Of a stretch of 64,000 nt of DNA, positions 1 to 11,104 are shown piece by piece. The position numbers and the translations under genes are program-made. How positions within the stretch are numbered: the first letter of the stretch is position 1; each line of letters opens with the position of its first letter. The DNA is from Citrobacter amalonaticus (GTDB taxonomy: Bacteria > Pseudomonadota > Gammaproteobacteria > Enterobacterales > Enterobacteriaceae). Below the pieces are notes generated by a model. The model ran no database searches. It had not been told where the DNA came from and was given only the letters and a program-made list of their open reading frames with translations. The stretch is taken from NCBI GenBank assembly GCA_028994555.1, contig JARDVN010000001.1:2666001-2730000 (forward strand). The letters run 5' to 3'.

Positions 1-1
1 G

Positions 2-1489
2 CTGCAATACACCCGTAACGATCAGGCTTTCCAGCGAGGAACTTTCCGCGTACGCGGGGAGGTGATTGACATCTTCCCGGCGGAGTCCGACGACATCGCG
101 CTGCGTGTGGAGCTGTTTGATGAAGAGGTGGAGCGTCTTTCTCTGTTTGACCCGCTGACCGGGCAGGTGGAGTCCACTATTTCGCGCTACACCATCTACC
201 CTAAAACGCACTACGTGACCCCGCGCGAGCGCATTGTGCAGGCGATGGAAGAGATCAAAGTCGAACTGGCTGAACGTCGCAAAATCCTCCTCGCTAATGA
301 CAAACTGCTGGAAGAGCAGCGTCTGAGCCAGCGTACCCAGTTTGATCTGGAGATGATGAACGAACTGGGCTACTGCTCGGGGATCGAAAACTACTCGCGC
401 TACCTGTCCGGGCGCGGGCCGGGCGAACCACCGCCGACGTTGTTTGATTATCTTCCCGCCGACGGTTTGCTGGTGGTGGATGAATCGCATGTTACGATCC
501 CGCAGATTGGCGGGATGTACCGCGGCGACCGGGCGCGTAAAGAGACGCTGGTGGAGTACGGGTTCCGTCTGCCGTCGGCGCTGGATAACCGCCCGTTAAA
601 ATTTGAAGAATTTGAAGCGCTGGCACCACAGACCATCTACGTTTCGGCGACCCCGGGTAACTATGAGCTCGAGAAATCCGGCGGTGATGTGGTCGATCAG
701 GTGGTGCGTCCGACAGGGTTGCTGGATCCGGTCATCGAAGTCCGTCCGGTGGCAACACAGGTGGACGATCTGCTGTCGGAGATCCGCAAGCGCGCGGAGA
801 TCAACGAACGTGTGCTGGTGACCACGCTGACCAAACGCATGGCGGAAGATCTGACTGAGTATCTGGAAGAGCACGGCGAACGGGTGCGCTACCTGCACTC
901 GGATATCGATACCGTCGAACGTATGGAAATCATTCGTGACCTGCGTCTGGGCGAGTTTGATGTGCTGGTGGGGATCAACCTGTTGCGTGAAGGTCTCGAC
1001 ATGCCTGAGGTGTCGCTGGTGGCGATTCTCGACGCCGACAAAGAAGGGTTCCTGCGTTCCGAACGTTCGCTAATTCAGACCATTGGTCGCGCGGCGCGTA
1101 ACATTAACGGGAAAGCGATTCTCTACGGCGACAAAATTACAGCCTCAATGGCGAAAGCGATTAGCGAAACCGAGCGTCGTCGTGAGAAACAGCAGCAGTA
1201 CAATGAAGAGCACGGCATCGTTCCGCAGGGCCTCAATAAAAAAGTGGTCGATATTCTGGCGCTGGGGCAGAACATTGCGAAAACCAAAGCGAAGGGCCGA
1301 GGCAAATCGCGTTCGGGAGCGAAGACGGACGTGGTGGAAATGGATATGACGCCAAAAGCGCTGCAGCAGAAGATTCACGAACTGGAAGGGCAGATGATGC
1401 AGCATGCGCAGAATCTGGAGTTCGAAGAGGCCGCGCAGATCCGCGATCAGTTGCATCAGCTGCGCGAGCTATTTATCGCCGCGTCGTGA
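2..1489 (+). CDS. uvrB: UvrABC excision nuclease subunit B (5' truncated)
   Basis: UvrB is the DNA-damage verification helicase of nucleotide excision repair; it is loaded by UvrA and recruits UvrC. The open frame runs in from the window edge. About 495 residues are present against 673 in E. coli, so roughly 178 N-terminal residues, including the Walker A motif and the beta-hairpin, lie outside. Visible parts are the DESH-type segment (VVDESH), the SATPGNYE helicase motif, the motif V/VI region ([22 protein letters not shown]) and the C-terminal UVR domain ([22 protein letters not shown]). Identity to E. coli UvrB is very high. A REP element follows the stop. Confidence 0.97.
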   Translation: MQYTRNDQAFQRGTFRVRGEVIDIFPAESDDIALRVELFDEEVERLSLFDPLTGQVESTISRYTIYPKTHYVTPRERIVQAMEEIKVELAERRKILLANDKLLEEQRLSQRTQFDLEMMNELGYCSGIENYSRYLSGRGPGEPPPTLFDYLPADGLLVVDESHVTIPQIGGMYRGDRARKETLVEYGFRLPSALDNRPLKFEEFEALAPQTIYVSATPGNYELEKSGGDVVDQVVRPTGLLDPVIEVRPVATQVDDLLSEIRKRAEINERVLVTTLTKRMAEDLTEYLEEHGERVRYLHSDIDTVERMEIIRDLRLGEFDVLVGINLLREGLDMPEVSLVAILDADKEGFLRSERSLIQTIGRAARNINGKAILYGDKITASMAKAISETERRREKQQQYNEEHGIVPQGLNKKVVDILALGQNIAKTKAKGRGKSRSGAKTDVVEMDMTPKALQQKIHELEGQMMQHAQNLEFEEAAQIRDQLHQLRELFIAAS

Positions 1490-1493
1490 CAGA

Positions 1494-1574
1494 TTGCCGG
1501 ATGGCGGTGTAAACCATTTACCCGGCCTGCTCGATGTGATCAGTAGGCCTGATAAGCGTAGCGCCATCAGGCAA
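1494..1574. repeat. REP/BIME palindromic element
   Basis: Two oppositely oriented REP units lie between convergent uvrB and ybhK: a GCCGGATGGCGG unit at the left and a GCCTGATAAGCGTAGCGCCA unit ending in CATCAGGCAA at the right. This is the usual enterobacterial intergenic BIME, which often stabilises 3' mRNA ends. Confidence 0.85.
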
Positions 1575-1582
1575 TAAACTCT

Positions 1583-2566
<984 letters not shown>

Positions 2567-2688
2567 TCAGTAAAATAAATTCTTACAGGCTACCTCTTTC
2601 GGATAAGGCTGCCCTGAGATCGAGATGATGTACATCAATGCAAAAGTGCTCATTTTGCTTATTCTGTAGCGAATTAGCACGATCATGG

Positions 2689-2712
2689 CGTTATGTTTAT
2701 GATTATATAGCG
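2689..2712. promoter_or_regulatory. Candidate ModE operator upstream of moaA
   Basis: An imperfect inverted repeat (CGTTATGT ... ATATAGCG, 6 of 8 positions symmetrical) lies about 80 bp upstream of the Moco riboswitch. In E. coli the moa promoter is activated by molybdate-bound ModE at a comparable place. The assignment rests on symmetry and position only. Confidence 0.4.
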
Positions 2713-2770
2713 TAAAGTGTAAATGGCATATTGCCTGTTTACGCGCTAGTATCGGCATAACCACTATAAA

Positions 2771-2886
2771 CACTCTAGCCTCTGCACCTAAGTCATTTGA
2801 TACGGTGCTTTGGCCGTGACAATGCAAAACGCGTTGCCACCAGGGCGCAGGAAGAAATGACTTCGCCTCCCGTATCTGGAAAGGTG
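2771..2886 (+). promoter_or_regulatory. Moco riboswitch (moaA leader)
   Basis: The leader in front of moaA matches the E. coli moaA 5' UTR, including the CTCTAGCCTCTGCACC start, the GATACGGTGCTTTGGCCGTG segment, TTGCCACCAGGGCG and the GAAATGACTTCGCCTCCCG stem just before the moaA ribosome-binding site. The Moco RNA motif senses molybdenum cofactor and represses moa translation when cofactor is plentiful. A base change in the first helix loop (CACCTAAGTC) and a changed apical loop (GCAAAACGCG) are the main differences I see from E. coli. Confidence 0.88.
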
Positions 2887-2889
2887 TAC

Positions 2890-3879
2890 ATGGCCTCACA
2901 ACTGACCGATGCTTTTGCACGCAAGTTCTATTATTTGCGCCTGTCGATTACCGACGTGTGTAACTTTCGTTGCACCTACTGTCTGCCGGACGGCTACAAG
3001 CCCGGCGGCGTCACCAATAAGGGTTTTCTGACCGTCGATGAAATTCGTCGGGTCACCCGCGCTTTCGCGAATCTGGGCACCGAAAAAGTGCGCCTGACCG
3101 GCGGCGAACCCTCTTTACGCCGGGATTTCACCGATATCATTGCCGCCGTGCGCGAGAACGATGCGATTCGTCAACTGGCGGTGACCACTAACGGCTACCG
3201 TCTGGCGCGTGATGCCGCCCACTGGCGCGAGGCTGGTTTGACCGGCATTAATGTCAGCGTCGATAGCCTCGATGCGCGTCAGTTCCACGCGATTACCGGG
3301 CAGGATAAATTCCGGCAGGTGATGGCGGGCATCGACGCCGCGTTTGATGCCGGTTTTGAAAAAGTTAAAGTCAACACCGTGCTGATGCGCGATGTGAACC
3401 ATCATCAGCTCGATACCTTTCTCGACTGGGTCCAGACGCGTCCCATTCAACTGCGCTTCATCGAACTGATGGAAACTGGCGAGGGCAGCGATCTGTTCCG
3501 CAAACATCACATCTCTGGTCAGGTGTTACGCGATGAACTCCTGCTACGCGGCTGGATCCATCAGCTACGCCAGCGCAGCGACGGCCCGGCCCAGGTCTTC
3601 TGTCATCCTGATTATGAGGGTGAAATCGGCCTCATAATGCCGTACGAAAAAGACTTTTGTGCAACCTGCAACCGTCTGCGCGTCTCCTCCGTGGGTAAAC
3701 TCCATCTTTGTCTGTTCGGCGAGGGCGGCGTTAGCCTGCGCGATCTGCTGGAAGACGATACACAGCAAGCCGCGCTGGAAACGCGCATTTCGCAGGCGTT
3801 GCGTGAGAAAAAGCAGACCCATTTTCTGCACCAGAACAACACCGGTATTACCCAGAACCTCTCATACATCGGCGGTTAA
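2890..3879 (+). CDS. moaA: GTP 3',8-cyclase MoaA (radical SAM)
   Basis: MoaA catalyses the first step of molybdopterin synthesis, converting GTP to 3',8-cyclo-GTP with S-adenosylmethionine and two [4Fe-4S] clusters. The N-terminal radical-SAM cysteines are in CNFRCTYC and the C-terminal cluster cysteines in CATCNRLR...CLFG; the C-terminal GG needed for activity is present (LSYIGG). The ATG at 2890 gives 329 residues as in E. coli and sits directly after the riboswitch. It is the first gene of the moaABCDE operon. Confidence 0.97.
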   Translation: MASQLTDAFARKFYYLRLSITDVCNFRCTYCLPDGYKPGGVTNKGFLTVDEIRRVTRAFANLGTEKVRLTGGEPSLRRDFTDIIAAVRENDAIRQLAVTTNGYRLARDAAHWREAGLTGINVSVDSLDARQFHAITGQDKFRQVMAGIDAAFDAGFEKVKVNTVLMRDVNHHQLDTFLDWVQTRPIQLRFIELMETGEGSDLFRKHHISGQVLRDELLLRGWIHQLRQRSDGPAQVFCHPDYEGEIGLIMPYEKDFCATCNRLRVSSVGKLHLCLFGEGGVSLRDLLEDDTQQAALETRISQALREKKQTHFLHQNNTGITQNLSYIGG

Positions 3880-3903
3880 CGCCGCGTGAACAAGGAGTTT
3901 TCC

Positions 3904-4416
3904 ATGAGTCAGGTAAGTGCTGAATTTATCCCGACCCGCATTGCTATTCTGACGGTATCGAATCGTCGTGGCGAAGAGGACGACACCTCTGGTCATTTCC
4001 TGCGTGATTCCGCGCAGGAAGCGGGGCATCAGATTATCGATAAAGCGATTGTCAAAGAGAACCGCTATGCCATTCGCGCGCAGGTGTCGGCGTGGATTGC
4101 CAGTGAAGAGGTGCAGGTGGTGTTGATCACCGGCGGCACGGGTCTTACTGATGGCGACCAGGCACCGGAAGCGCTGCTGCCGCTGTTTGATCGCGAAGTG
4201 GAAGGCTTCGGCGAAGTGTTCCGCATGCTGTCGTTTGAAGAGATTGGCACCGCGACGTTGCAGTCACGCGCGGTGGCGGGTGTCGCGAACAAAACGCTCA
4301 TCTTCGCGATGCCGGGTTCGACGAAAGCCTGCCGCACGGCGTGGGACAATATTATTGCCCCGCAGCTGGATGCCCGTACGCGTCCCTGTAATTTTCACCC
4401 ACATCTGAAGAAATAA
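3904..4416 (+). CDS. moaB: Molybdenum cofactor biosynthesis protein MoaB
   Basis: MoaB belongs to the MogA/MoaB fold that binds molybdopterin; in E. coli it is dispensable and its exact step is unclear. The start at 3904 follows an AAGGAG sequence and gives 170 residues as in E. coli. The [16 protein letters not shown] and [13 protein letters not shown] segments typical of the MoCF fold are visible. It is 24 bp after moaA and 2 bp before moaC, consistent with one transcript. Confidence 0.96.
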   Translation: MSQVSAEFIPTRIAILTVSNRRGEEDDTSGHFLRDSAQEAGHQIIDKAIVKENRYAIRAQVSAWIASEEVQVVLITGGTGLTDGDQAPEALLPLFDREVEGFGEVFRMLSFEEIGTATLQSRAVAGVANKTLIFAMPGSTKACRTAWDNIIAPQLDARTRPCNFHPHLKK

Positions 4417-4418
4417 GT

Positions 4419-4905
4419 ATGTCGCAACTGACTCACATTAACGCCGCCGGCGAAGCGCACATGGTTGATGTCTCCGCAAAAACCGAGACCGTGCGTGAAG
4501 CGCGCGCGGAAGCTTTTGTCACCATGCGCAGCGAAACGCTGGCCATGATTATCGACGGCAGCCACCATAAGGGCGATGTGTTTGCCACCGCGCGTATCGC
4601 CGGGATTCAGGCCGCCAAACGGACCTGGGAACTGATCCCCCCTTTGCCACCCGCTGTTACTGAGCAAAGTGGAAGTCCAGCTCCAGGCACAGCCGGAACA
4701 CAACCGTGTCCGTATTGAATCGCTGTGTCGTCTCACCGGGAAAACCGGCGTAGAGATGGAAGCGCTCACGGCAGCGTCGGTAGCGGCATTGACCATCTAC
4801 GACATGTGCAAAGCGGTGCAGAAAGACATGGTGATTGGCCCGGTACGACTGCTGGCGAAAAGCGGCGGCAAGTCTGGTGATTTTAAGGCGGATTCGAATG
4901 ATTAA
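4419..4905 (+). CDS. moaC: Cyclic pyranopterin monophosphate synthase MoaC (apparent +1 frameshift)
   Basis: MoaC rearranges 3',8-cyclo-GTP to cyclic pyranopterin monophosphate. The frame breaks at a run of six C at 4637-4642. With five C the protein reads on as [15 protein letters not shown] and totals 161 residues, the E. coli length, with the conserved CHPL motif, the [20 protein letters not shown] core and the GGKSGDF tail. As written the product stops after 99 residues. Every other moa gene is intact, so an over-called base is likelier than true loss. Its 3' end overlaps the moaD start by 8 bp. Confidence 0.93.
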
Positions 4906-5143
4906 GGTTTTGTTCTTCGCCCAGGTTCGCGAACTGGTGGGTACGGATACGCTGGACGTCGCGGCAGCGTTCCCGACGGTGGAAGCTCTGCGTCAGCATC
5001 TGGCGGCTAACAGCCATCGTTGGGCGCTGGCGCTGGAAGACGGCAAACTGCTGGCGGCGGTCAACCAGACGCTGGTGAGCTTTGATCATCCGCTCACTGA
5101 CGGGGATGAAGTGGCGTTCTTTCCTCCGGTCACGGGAGGCTGA
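4898..5143 (+). CDS. moaD: Molybdopterin synthase sulfur carrier subunit MoaD
   Basis: This ubiquitin-like sulfur carrier is thiocarboxylated at its C-terminal glycine by MoeB and donates sulfur inside the MoaD2-MoaE2 molybdopterin synthase. It has 81 residues and ends in the diagnostic PPVTGG. The ATG at 4898 overlaps the end of moaC, implying translational coupling, and the stop lies 1 bp before moaE. Confidence 0.96.
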   Translation: MIKVLFFAQVRELVGTDTLDVAAAFPTVEALRQHLAANSHRWALALEDGKLLAAVNQTLVSFDHPLTDGDEVAFFPPVTGG

Positions 5144-5144
5144 G

Positions 5145-5597
5145 ATGAGCGAAACCAAAATCGTTGTCGGGCCAGCGCCTTTCAGCGTAGGGGATGAGTA
5201 TCCCTGGCTGGCGGAACGCGACGAAGACGGCGCGGTGGTGACCTTCACCGGTAAAGTGCGCAACCATAATCTCGGCGACAGCGTAAAGGCGCTGACGCTG
5301 GAGCACTATCCAGGCATGACGGAAAAAGCGCTGGCGGAGATTGTTGAACAGGCACGCGTTCGCTGGCCGCTGGGGCGCGTCACGGTGATTCACCGGATTG
5401 GCGAACTGTGGCCAGGCGATGAAATTGTCTTTGTCGGCGTGACCAGCGCGCATCGTAGCAGCGCATTTGAGGCGGGACAGTTCATCATGGATTATCTGAA
5501 AACCCGTGCGCCGTTCTGGAAGCGTGAAGCGACGCCAGAAGGCGAACGCTGGGTGGACGCTCGCGACAGCGACCAGCAGGCCGCCAAACGCTGGTAG
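5145..5597 (+). CDS. moaE: Molybdopterin synthase catalytic subunit MoaE
   Basis: MoaE is the catalytic subunit that converts cyclic pyranopterin monophosphate to molybdopterin using MoaD thiocarboxylate. The ATG at 5145 gives 150 residues as in E. coli. The conserved FTGKVRNHN, LEHYPGMTEKAL, HRIGELWPGDEIV and KTRAPFWKRE segments, with catalytic lysines in the last, are present. It is the last gene of the operon. Confidence 0.96.
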   Translation: MSETKIVVGPAPFSVGDEYPWLAERDEDGAVVTFTGKVRNHNLGDSVKALTLEHYPGMTEKALAEIVEQARVRWPLGRVTVIHRIGELWPGDEIVFVGVTSAHRSSAFEAGQFIMDYLKTRAPFWKREATPEGERWVDARDSDQQAAKRW

Positions 5598-5650
5598 TAC
5601 AATAATGTGATACGCTTACTCTGAGTTATCACTTTAATCAGGAGATTGAA

Positions 5651-6355
5651 ATGGACCGATTTCCACGATCCGAATCGATAGTGCAGGCGCGTTCAGGCCT
5701 GCAAACGTATATGGCGCAGGTGTATGGCTGGATGACGGTCGGGTTGCTGCTTACTGCGTTTATTGCGTGGTATGCGGCGAATACGCCTGCCGTCATGATG
5801 TTCGTCTTTTCCAGCAAAATTACGTTCTTCGGTTTAATCATCGCCCAACTGGCGCTGGTCTTTGTGCTGTCTGGGTTGGTGCATAAACTCAGTGCTGGCA
5901 TGGCGACTACGCTATTTATGCTCTATTCGGCGTTAACCGGACTCACGCTTTCCAGTATTTTTGTCGTCTACACTTACTCCTCGATCGCCAGCACCTTCGT
6001 GGTCACCGGTGGGATGTTTGGTGTAATGAGCCTGTGGGGATACACCACGAAGCGCGATCTGAGCGGCTGGGGCAACATGCTGTTCATGGCGCTGATCGGT
6101 ATCATTCTGGCGTCGCTGGTGAACTTCTGGCTGAAAAGCGAGGCGCTGATGTGGGCGGTGACCTATATCGGGGTGGTGGTGTTTGTCGGCCTGACCGCCT
6201 ATGACACCCAGAAGCTGAAAAACATCGGCGAGCAAATCGACGTGCGCGACAGTTCTAACCTGCGTAAATATTCGATTCTCGGCGCGTTGACACTGTATCT
6301 GGACTTTATCAACCTGTTCCTGATGCTGCTGCGTATCTTCGGCAATCGCCGCTGA
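5651..6355 (+). CDS. ybhL: Bax inhibitor-1 family inner membrane protein YbhL
   Basis: This multi-pass inner membrane protein belongs to the BI-1/TMBIM family, whose members are linked to cation leak and stress responses; its physiological role in enterobacteria is not established. It has 234 residues as in E. coli, seven hydrophobic segments and the family's C-terminal YDTQKLKNIGEQ and FINLFLMLLRIFGNRR motifs. An AGGAG sits 8 bp before the ATG. A REP element follows. Confidence 0.94.
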   Translation: MDRFPRSESIVQARSGLQTYMAQVYGWMTVGLLLTAFIAWYAANTPAVMMFVFSSKITFFGLIIAQLALVFVLSGLVHKLSAGMATTLFMLYSALTGLTLSSIFVVYTYSSIASTFVVTGGMFGVMSLWGYTTKRDLSGWGNMLFMALIGIILASLVNFWLKSEALMWAVTYIGVVVFVGLTAYDTQKLKNIGEQIDVRDSSNLRKYSILGALTLYLDFINLFLMLLRIFGNRR

Positions 6356-6363
6356 GTTCGTTG

Positions 6364-6440
6364 TGCCGGATGGCGGCTACGCCTTATCCTGCCTACAAAA
6401 ATGATCCTGTAGGCCTGATAAGCGTAGCGCCATCAGGCAA
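6364..6440. repeat. REP/BIME palindromic element
   Basis: Two inverted REP units (GCCGGATGGCGGCTACGCC and GCCTGATAAGCGTAGCGCCA) separated by a short A-rich spacer lie between convergent ybhL and ybhN. The right unit is shared with the copies near 1.55 and 11.07 kb. Confidence 0.85.
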
Positions 6441-6447
6441 CGATTTG

Positions 6448-7411
6448 TCATTTTGCCATCGCCTTCTCATTTTTGGCCCGTAGCTTCTTCGCCCGACTCT
6501 CCAGCACCAGATAGCAAATCAGCGCCAGCAGCAAGGGAATAAAGTAATACAGCACGCGGTAGGCGAGCAGGGCGGCAATAATCGTGCCTTGCGAGGTATG
6601 TTCACCTGCCAACAACGCGATAAACACCGCTTCGAGCACGCCAATCCCGGCCGGAATATGCACAATCACCCCCCGCGATACTGCTGACCAGCAGTACGCC
6701 CAGCACGAAGAAGTAGTTCACATCCTGACCCATTAACAGCCAGATGATCACCCCCATCACCATCCAGTTGGCGCTGGAAATTCCCATCTGCGCCAGCGCA
6801 AACTTCCATGAAGGCAGCACCAGCTTCTGCCCTTTGATCGTCATATGACGATGTTTAGCAAAGGCGCAAAACCACATATAGACGGCAATCACCAACAACA
6901 GCACCACGCCGAGAATACGCAGTGTGCCCTCATCGATATACCAGTGAGCCGGAAGCTGCACCACGCCGAAGGTAAAGATGATCCCGCCCAGCAGAATATA
7001 CCCCAGCCAGTTGGTGGTGATGCTGAGCGAAAAAATGCGGGTGATGGTGCTTCCCGGCAGGCCGAGGCGTGAATACAGGCGGTAGCGCATACCGATACCG
7101 CCGACCCAGGTACTGAGCGTCAGGTTAAAGGCGTAACAGATAAAGGACACCAGCATGACCTGCCGCTTCGCCAGTTTATGTCCGCAATACGCGCGCCCCA
7201 GCAGATCATAGCAGCCGTACAGCAGATAACTGAGGATCACCAGCCCGACCGCGCTGAGTAACGCAACCCGGTTGTAGTCGCGGATCACCGTCCAGACGTC
7301 TTCCCAGTTTACCTTTTTGGCGTAGACGACCAGCAACACGATCACGGCGATAAAAAACAGCCAGGTCAGGATTTTTTTCGCCAGCCGCCAGCGTGGATGT
7401 GATTTTGCCAT
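6448..7411 (-). CDS. ybhN: Lysylphosphatidylglycerol-synthetase-like membrane protein YbhN (apparent frameshift)
   Basis: YbhN is an inner membrane protein of the UPF0104/LPG-synthase TM-region family with about eight hydrophobic segments; it is coupled to cardiolipin synthase ClsB and its activity is unknown. The frame breaks at six C on the plus strand, 6669-6674. With five the protein continues SSIAGVIVHIPAGIGVLEAV and totals 320 residues (E. coli 318). Uncorrected, its N-terminal part appears fused to ClsB because clsB carries a second extra base. The ATG overlaps the clsB stop (TGATG). Confidence 0.92.
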
Positions 7412-8653
7412 CAGGGTTTGGCTCCTGTGTTCTGAACCTCTACCCGATCCTGGGTTTCCATCTCGGGCTGGGCGGGGGGGATCAACCTGCGCCAGACGCG
7501 GCGTATGTGCCGGAAGCCAGCCGACCAGCGCCGGGAAATGGCGTAAAAAGTGGAACGCCAGCACACTCTTGGTGAGGTTCCACCAGGTGCGTCTGGGCAG
7601 CATCGACTCATCCACCTGTTTACAGTCCCTGGCGATAATCGCGCTAAGGTTGTCGCGCAGCGTCTGGTTAAACTGGCGATCGTGAATAATCAGGTTCGCT
7701 TCCAGATTCAACGACAGACTCAGAGGGTCAAGATTGCTGGAGCCGACGGTCGCCCAGTGGTCATCCATCAGCGCGACTTTGCCGTGCAGTGGTTTACGCC
7801 GGTATTCATAGACATGAACGCCGCCTTTCACCAGATAGTTGTACAACAGGCGCGCGCCCACCTTCACAATCGGCATGTCCGGCTCGCCCTGCACAATGAG
7901 CTTCACCCGTACGCCACGACGGGCAGCCTTGCGCATCGCGTGCAACAACCGGTAGCCAGGAAAGAAGTAGGCATTAGCAATGATCACTTCGCGCCGCGCC
8001 TGGGTGAGCATTTTCAGGTAGTGACGCTCGATATCATCACGGTGTTCGTCGTTGTCGCGCCAGACAAACAGCACCTGTGCTTCACCGGGCTGACGGTTTT
8101 CCACTGCCTGATGATGGCGTTTCCACCAGCGACGCACCGCACTCTGACCGGGCAGGTTTTCCACTTCAAACTGCAGAATGTCCGCCACAATGGGCCCTTC
8201 GACACGCACCGCGTAATCCTGCTTCGCCTCTGGCCCATAGTCGGACATATGTTCGGCGGAATAGTTAATCCCGCCGACAAACGCCACACGGGCGTCAATC
8301 ACCACAATTTTGCGGTGCATGCGGCGAAAGACGTTGGTCCGCATACCGAACACCCGCGGCCGCGGATCGTAGTAGCGAAACACCACGCCTGCTGAGGTCA
8401 GTTCACTGACGAACGCATCGCTCAGGTCTGGTGAGCCGTAGCCGTCCAGCAACACTTCGGCCTTCACGCCGCGTTGTGCCGCCTTCAACAGGGCGGCATG
8501 CAGTTGTTTACCGACCTTATCTTCAAACCAGATGAAGGTCTCAAGGATGATCCTTTGCTCAGCCTCGGCAATGGCCTCAAATACGGCGGGATAAAACTGA
8601 TCGCCGTTTTCCAGCAACTGGATCTGGTTGCCTTCACGCCAGTCACATTTCAT
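7411..8653 (-). CDS. clsB: Cardiolipin synthase B (apparent frameshift near 3' end)
   Basis: ClsB is a membrane-associated phospholipase-D superfamily enzyme that condenses phosphatidylglycerol species to cardiolipin. Two HKD motifs are visible: HRKIVVID with a following GG, and HGKVALMDDHWATVGSSN. A run of seven G at 7474-7480 (plus strand) shifts the frame. With six the protein ends PPAQPEMETQDRVEVQNTGAKP at 413 residues, the E. coli length; as written it reads through into ybhN as a 683-residue chimaera, which I consider artefactual. The start overlaps the end of ybhP, giving a ybhP-clsB-ybhN operon. Confidence 0.94.
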
Positions 8654-9412
8654 AGATGGATCTCCGCGCTAAGGGGGGGCATGGTCAGACAGGTGTCGCC
8701 AGTTACGCAGCGGCAGCGCCGTCGGCGCACTGGCGTTTGCATTTTTGACGTAAATACGATCGAGGCGCAGCAGCGGCAGACTCACCGGAAAGGTGCGCGC
8801 TGGCCGACCGTGGGCACGGGTAAAAATCTCTTCCAGCCCGGCAGACGTTTTTAACGGACGGTTTGCCTTCTGCCGCCAGTCGTTAAAATCACCGGCCACT
8901 ACCACCGGTTCGCCGTCGGGCAGGGCGTTGACCCAGTCGCCAAGCATTTTAAGCTGCGCCTGCCGATGTGCTTCGCGCAGACCGAGATGTACGCACATCA
9001 CATGAATCGATTTTCCAAGTTGCGGTGGAACAATCTGACAATAGAGCACACCGCGTTTTTCGCTGCCCGCAACCGAAACATCTCTGTTTTCATAATGTTC
9101 AATAGGATAGCGTGACAGCACCGCATTGCCATGATGACCTTCCGGGTAGACGGCGTTGCGCCCATAGGCGTAGTCACTCCACATGGTGTCGGCGAGAAAT
9201 TCGTAGTGAGTGGTATCCGGCCAGTTCTCGACGTGCAGCGGATGGACCTCGTGCGCGCCCATTACCTCTTGCAGACAAACGATGTCGGCACCCACCGTGC
9301 GAACAGCATCGCGCAGCTCCGGTAAAATGAAGCGTTTGTTAAAGGCGGTAAAGCCTTTATGGGTATTAATGGTGAGTACATTGAATGAAAATCGCTGTGT
9401 ATGTCCGGTCAT
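8650..9412 (-). CDS. ybhP: Endonuclease/exonuclease/phosphatase family protein YbhP (apparent frameshift)
   Basis: YbhP has the EEP metallohydrolase fold ([31 protein letters not shown]). Its substrate is not known; the neighbouring clsB suggests a link to phospholipid metabolism. Seven G at 8673-8679 (plus strand) truncate the C-terminus. With six it ends [13 protein letters not shown] at 253 residues as in E. coli, and its TGA then overlaps the clsB ATG (ATGA arrangement). It is the first gene of the operon. Confidence 0.92.
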
Positions 9413-9544
9413 ATTTCTCCTGTCGGCGTCACTCTCCTGATTGAAATAGTGTAGTCGGCATCACAAAAAGGTGCGGTGTTACGGAATTTTCCGTAAAGTG
9501 CGGTACTCTGAGTCATTAGACAGAAATCCTTCAGGAGAAAAGCC

Positions 9545-9955
9545 ATGAGGTGGCAACAACGTGTTCGTGTCGCAACGGGGTTAAGTTGCTGGCAGATTAT
9601 GTTGCATTTACTGGTCGTGGCGTTGTTGGTCATGGGCTGGATGAGCGGCACTTTGGTGCACGTCGGCCTGGGATTATGCGTAGTGTATGGCGTGACCGTA
9701 TTACTGATGCTGGCGTTACAGCGTCATCATGAACAGCGCTGGCGTGAAGTCGCGGACGTGCTGGAAGAACTCACCACCACCTGGTATTTCGGCGCGGCGC
9801 TGATCGTGCTGTGGCTGTTGTCCCGGGTTTTACAAAACAACGTCCTGCTGGCGTTAGCGGGACTCGCCATCCTGGCCGGACCCGCAGTGGTGTCGCTGTT
9901 GGCGAAAGACAAAAAGCTACATGATTTTGCGTCTAAACATCGCATACGCCGCTGA
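9545..9955 (+). CDS. ybhQ: Inner membrane protein YbhQ
   Basis: This is a small multi-spanning inner membrane protein of 136 residues, as in E. coli, with about four hydrophobic stretches and a basic C-terminus ([16 protein letters not shown]). No catalytic motif is visible and the function is unknown. A strong AGGAG lies upstream of the ATG. Its 3' end overlaps that of convergent ybhR by 39 bp. Confidence 0.92.
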   Translation: MRWQQRVRVATGLSCWQIMLHLLVVALLVMGWMSGTLVHVGLGLCVVYGVTVLLMLALQRHHEQRWREVADVLEELTTTWYFGAALIVLWLLSRVLQNNVLLALAGLAILAGPAVVSLLAKDKKLHDFASKHRIRR

Positions 9956-11024
9956 TCCTGTCGTGGCCGCGATCACCAGTAGCGGCCACAAGCTTCCCCA
10001 GACAATCTGCAAGCTCGCATCCTTCAAATAGATTTGCTTGGTGATATCCGTAAAGTGACGAATCGGGTTAATCCACGTCAGGTTCTGCAACCAGACCGGC
10101 ATATTCTCGACCGGAGAGACGTATCCCGAGAGTAAAATCGCCGGCATCATAAAGACGAATACGCCGATAAACGCCTGCTGCTGCGTGGAGCAAAGGGATG
10201 AAATCAGCAGCCCAAAGCCTACCAGCGACAAGCCGTAAATCACCATGGTGAAGTAAAACAACGCCAGCGATCCGGCAAACGGGATTTCATACGCCCAGAT
10301 GCCGATCGCCAGGACGATAGTGGCCTGAAAGGTCGCCACAATCAGTGCGGGAACCGCTTTGCCGATGAAGATTTGCCAGGTGGTGAGTGGGGGAGACCAG
10401 CAGTTGATCCAGCGTACCCTGTTCACGCTCACGCGCAACCGAGAGTGAAGTGACGATCATCACGCCGATAGTGGTAATCATCGCGATCAGCGACGGCACC
10501 ACAAACCATTTGTAGTCGAGGTTCGGGTTGTACCAGTTGCGCACCACCAGCTCGCTGTTGTTGGGTTTCGGTTTGCCCTCCATTAATTCCTGCTGATAGT
10601 TCTTCACTACCTGCTGGAGATAGTTGGCGGCGATCTGCGCGCTGTTCGAGTTACGTCCGTCGAGAATTAACTGCATGGGCGCAGACTGAAAGGTATCCAG
10701 ATTGCGCGAGAAGTCCGCCGGAAAACGCACCAGCAGCAGCGCTTTTTGAGTATCAATCGTGGGCTGGATTTCCTGTGGGCTTTTCAGCAGCAGAACATGG
10801 GTAAACGCGCTGGCCCGGGCGAAGCGCTGGGTCAGTTCAACCGAATGCTTGCCGTTGTCTTCGTTATAAATGGCGATAGTGGCGTTGGTCACTTCCAGCG
10901 TTGCGGCGAAGGGAAACAGGATCACCTGAATCAGCACCGGCAAAATTAAAATCGCACGGGTCTGCGGCTCGCGCAGTAGCGACTGCAATTCTTTGCGGAT
11001 TAACGTCCATAAACGATGAAACAT
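9917..11024 (-). CDS. ybhR: ABC exporter permease YbhR (apparent frameshift)
   Basis: YbhR is an ABC-2 type permease which with YbhS and the ATPase YbhF forms an exporter controlled by CecR and linked in E. coli to cefoperazone and chloramphenicol sensitivity. The start at 11024 ([13 protein letters not shown]) and removal of one base from five G at 10389-10393 give 368 residues as in E. coli, restoring [19 protein letters not shown]. The N-terminal transmembrane anchor, a large periplasmic loop and a C-terminal membrane block are visible. A REP element separates it from ybhS. Confidence 0.93.
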
Positions 11025-11055
11025 AATTTTGCCCTTATAACCCGATGAAGCACCC

Positions 11056-11089
11056 CGTAGGCCTGATAAGCGCAGCGCCATCAGGCACA
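11056..11089. repeat. Single REP unit
   Basis: One REP copy (GTAGGCCTGATAAGCGCAGC followed by GCCATCAGGCA) lies in the gap between ybhS and ybhR, within the exporter operon. It may modulate relative expression of the two permease genes. Confidence 0.8.
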
Positions 11090-11104
11090 CTGCCGTTTGT
11101 TAAC

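Noticed and set aside
7550..8395. 281-codon open frame on the plus strand
   Set aside because: It is antisense to clsB, lacks a ribosome-binding site and encodes a histidine/valine-rich sequence typical of reverse-frame shadows in GC-rich genes.
6602..8653. A 683-residue ClsB-YbhN fusion protein
   Set aside because: It arises only because clsB and ybhN each carry one extra homopolymer base. Correcting both restores two normal proteins with a TGATG junction as in E. coli.
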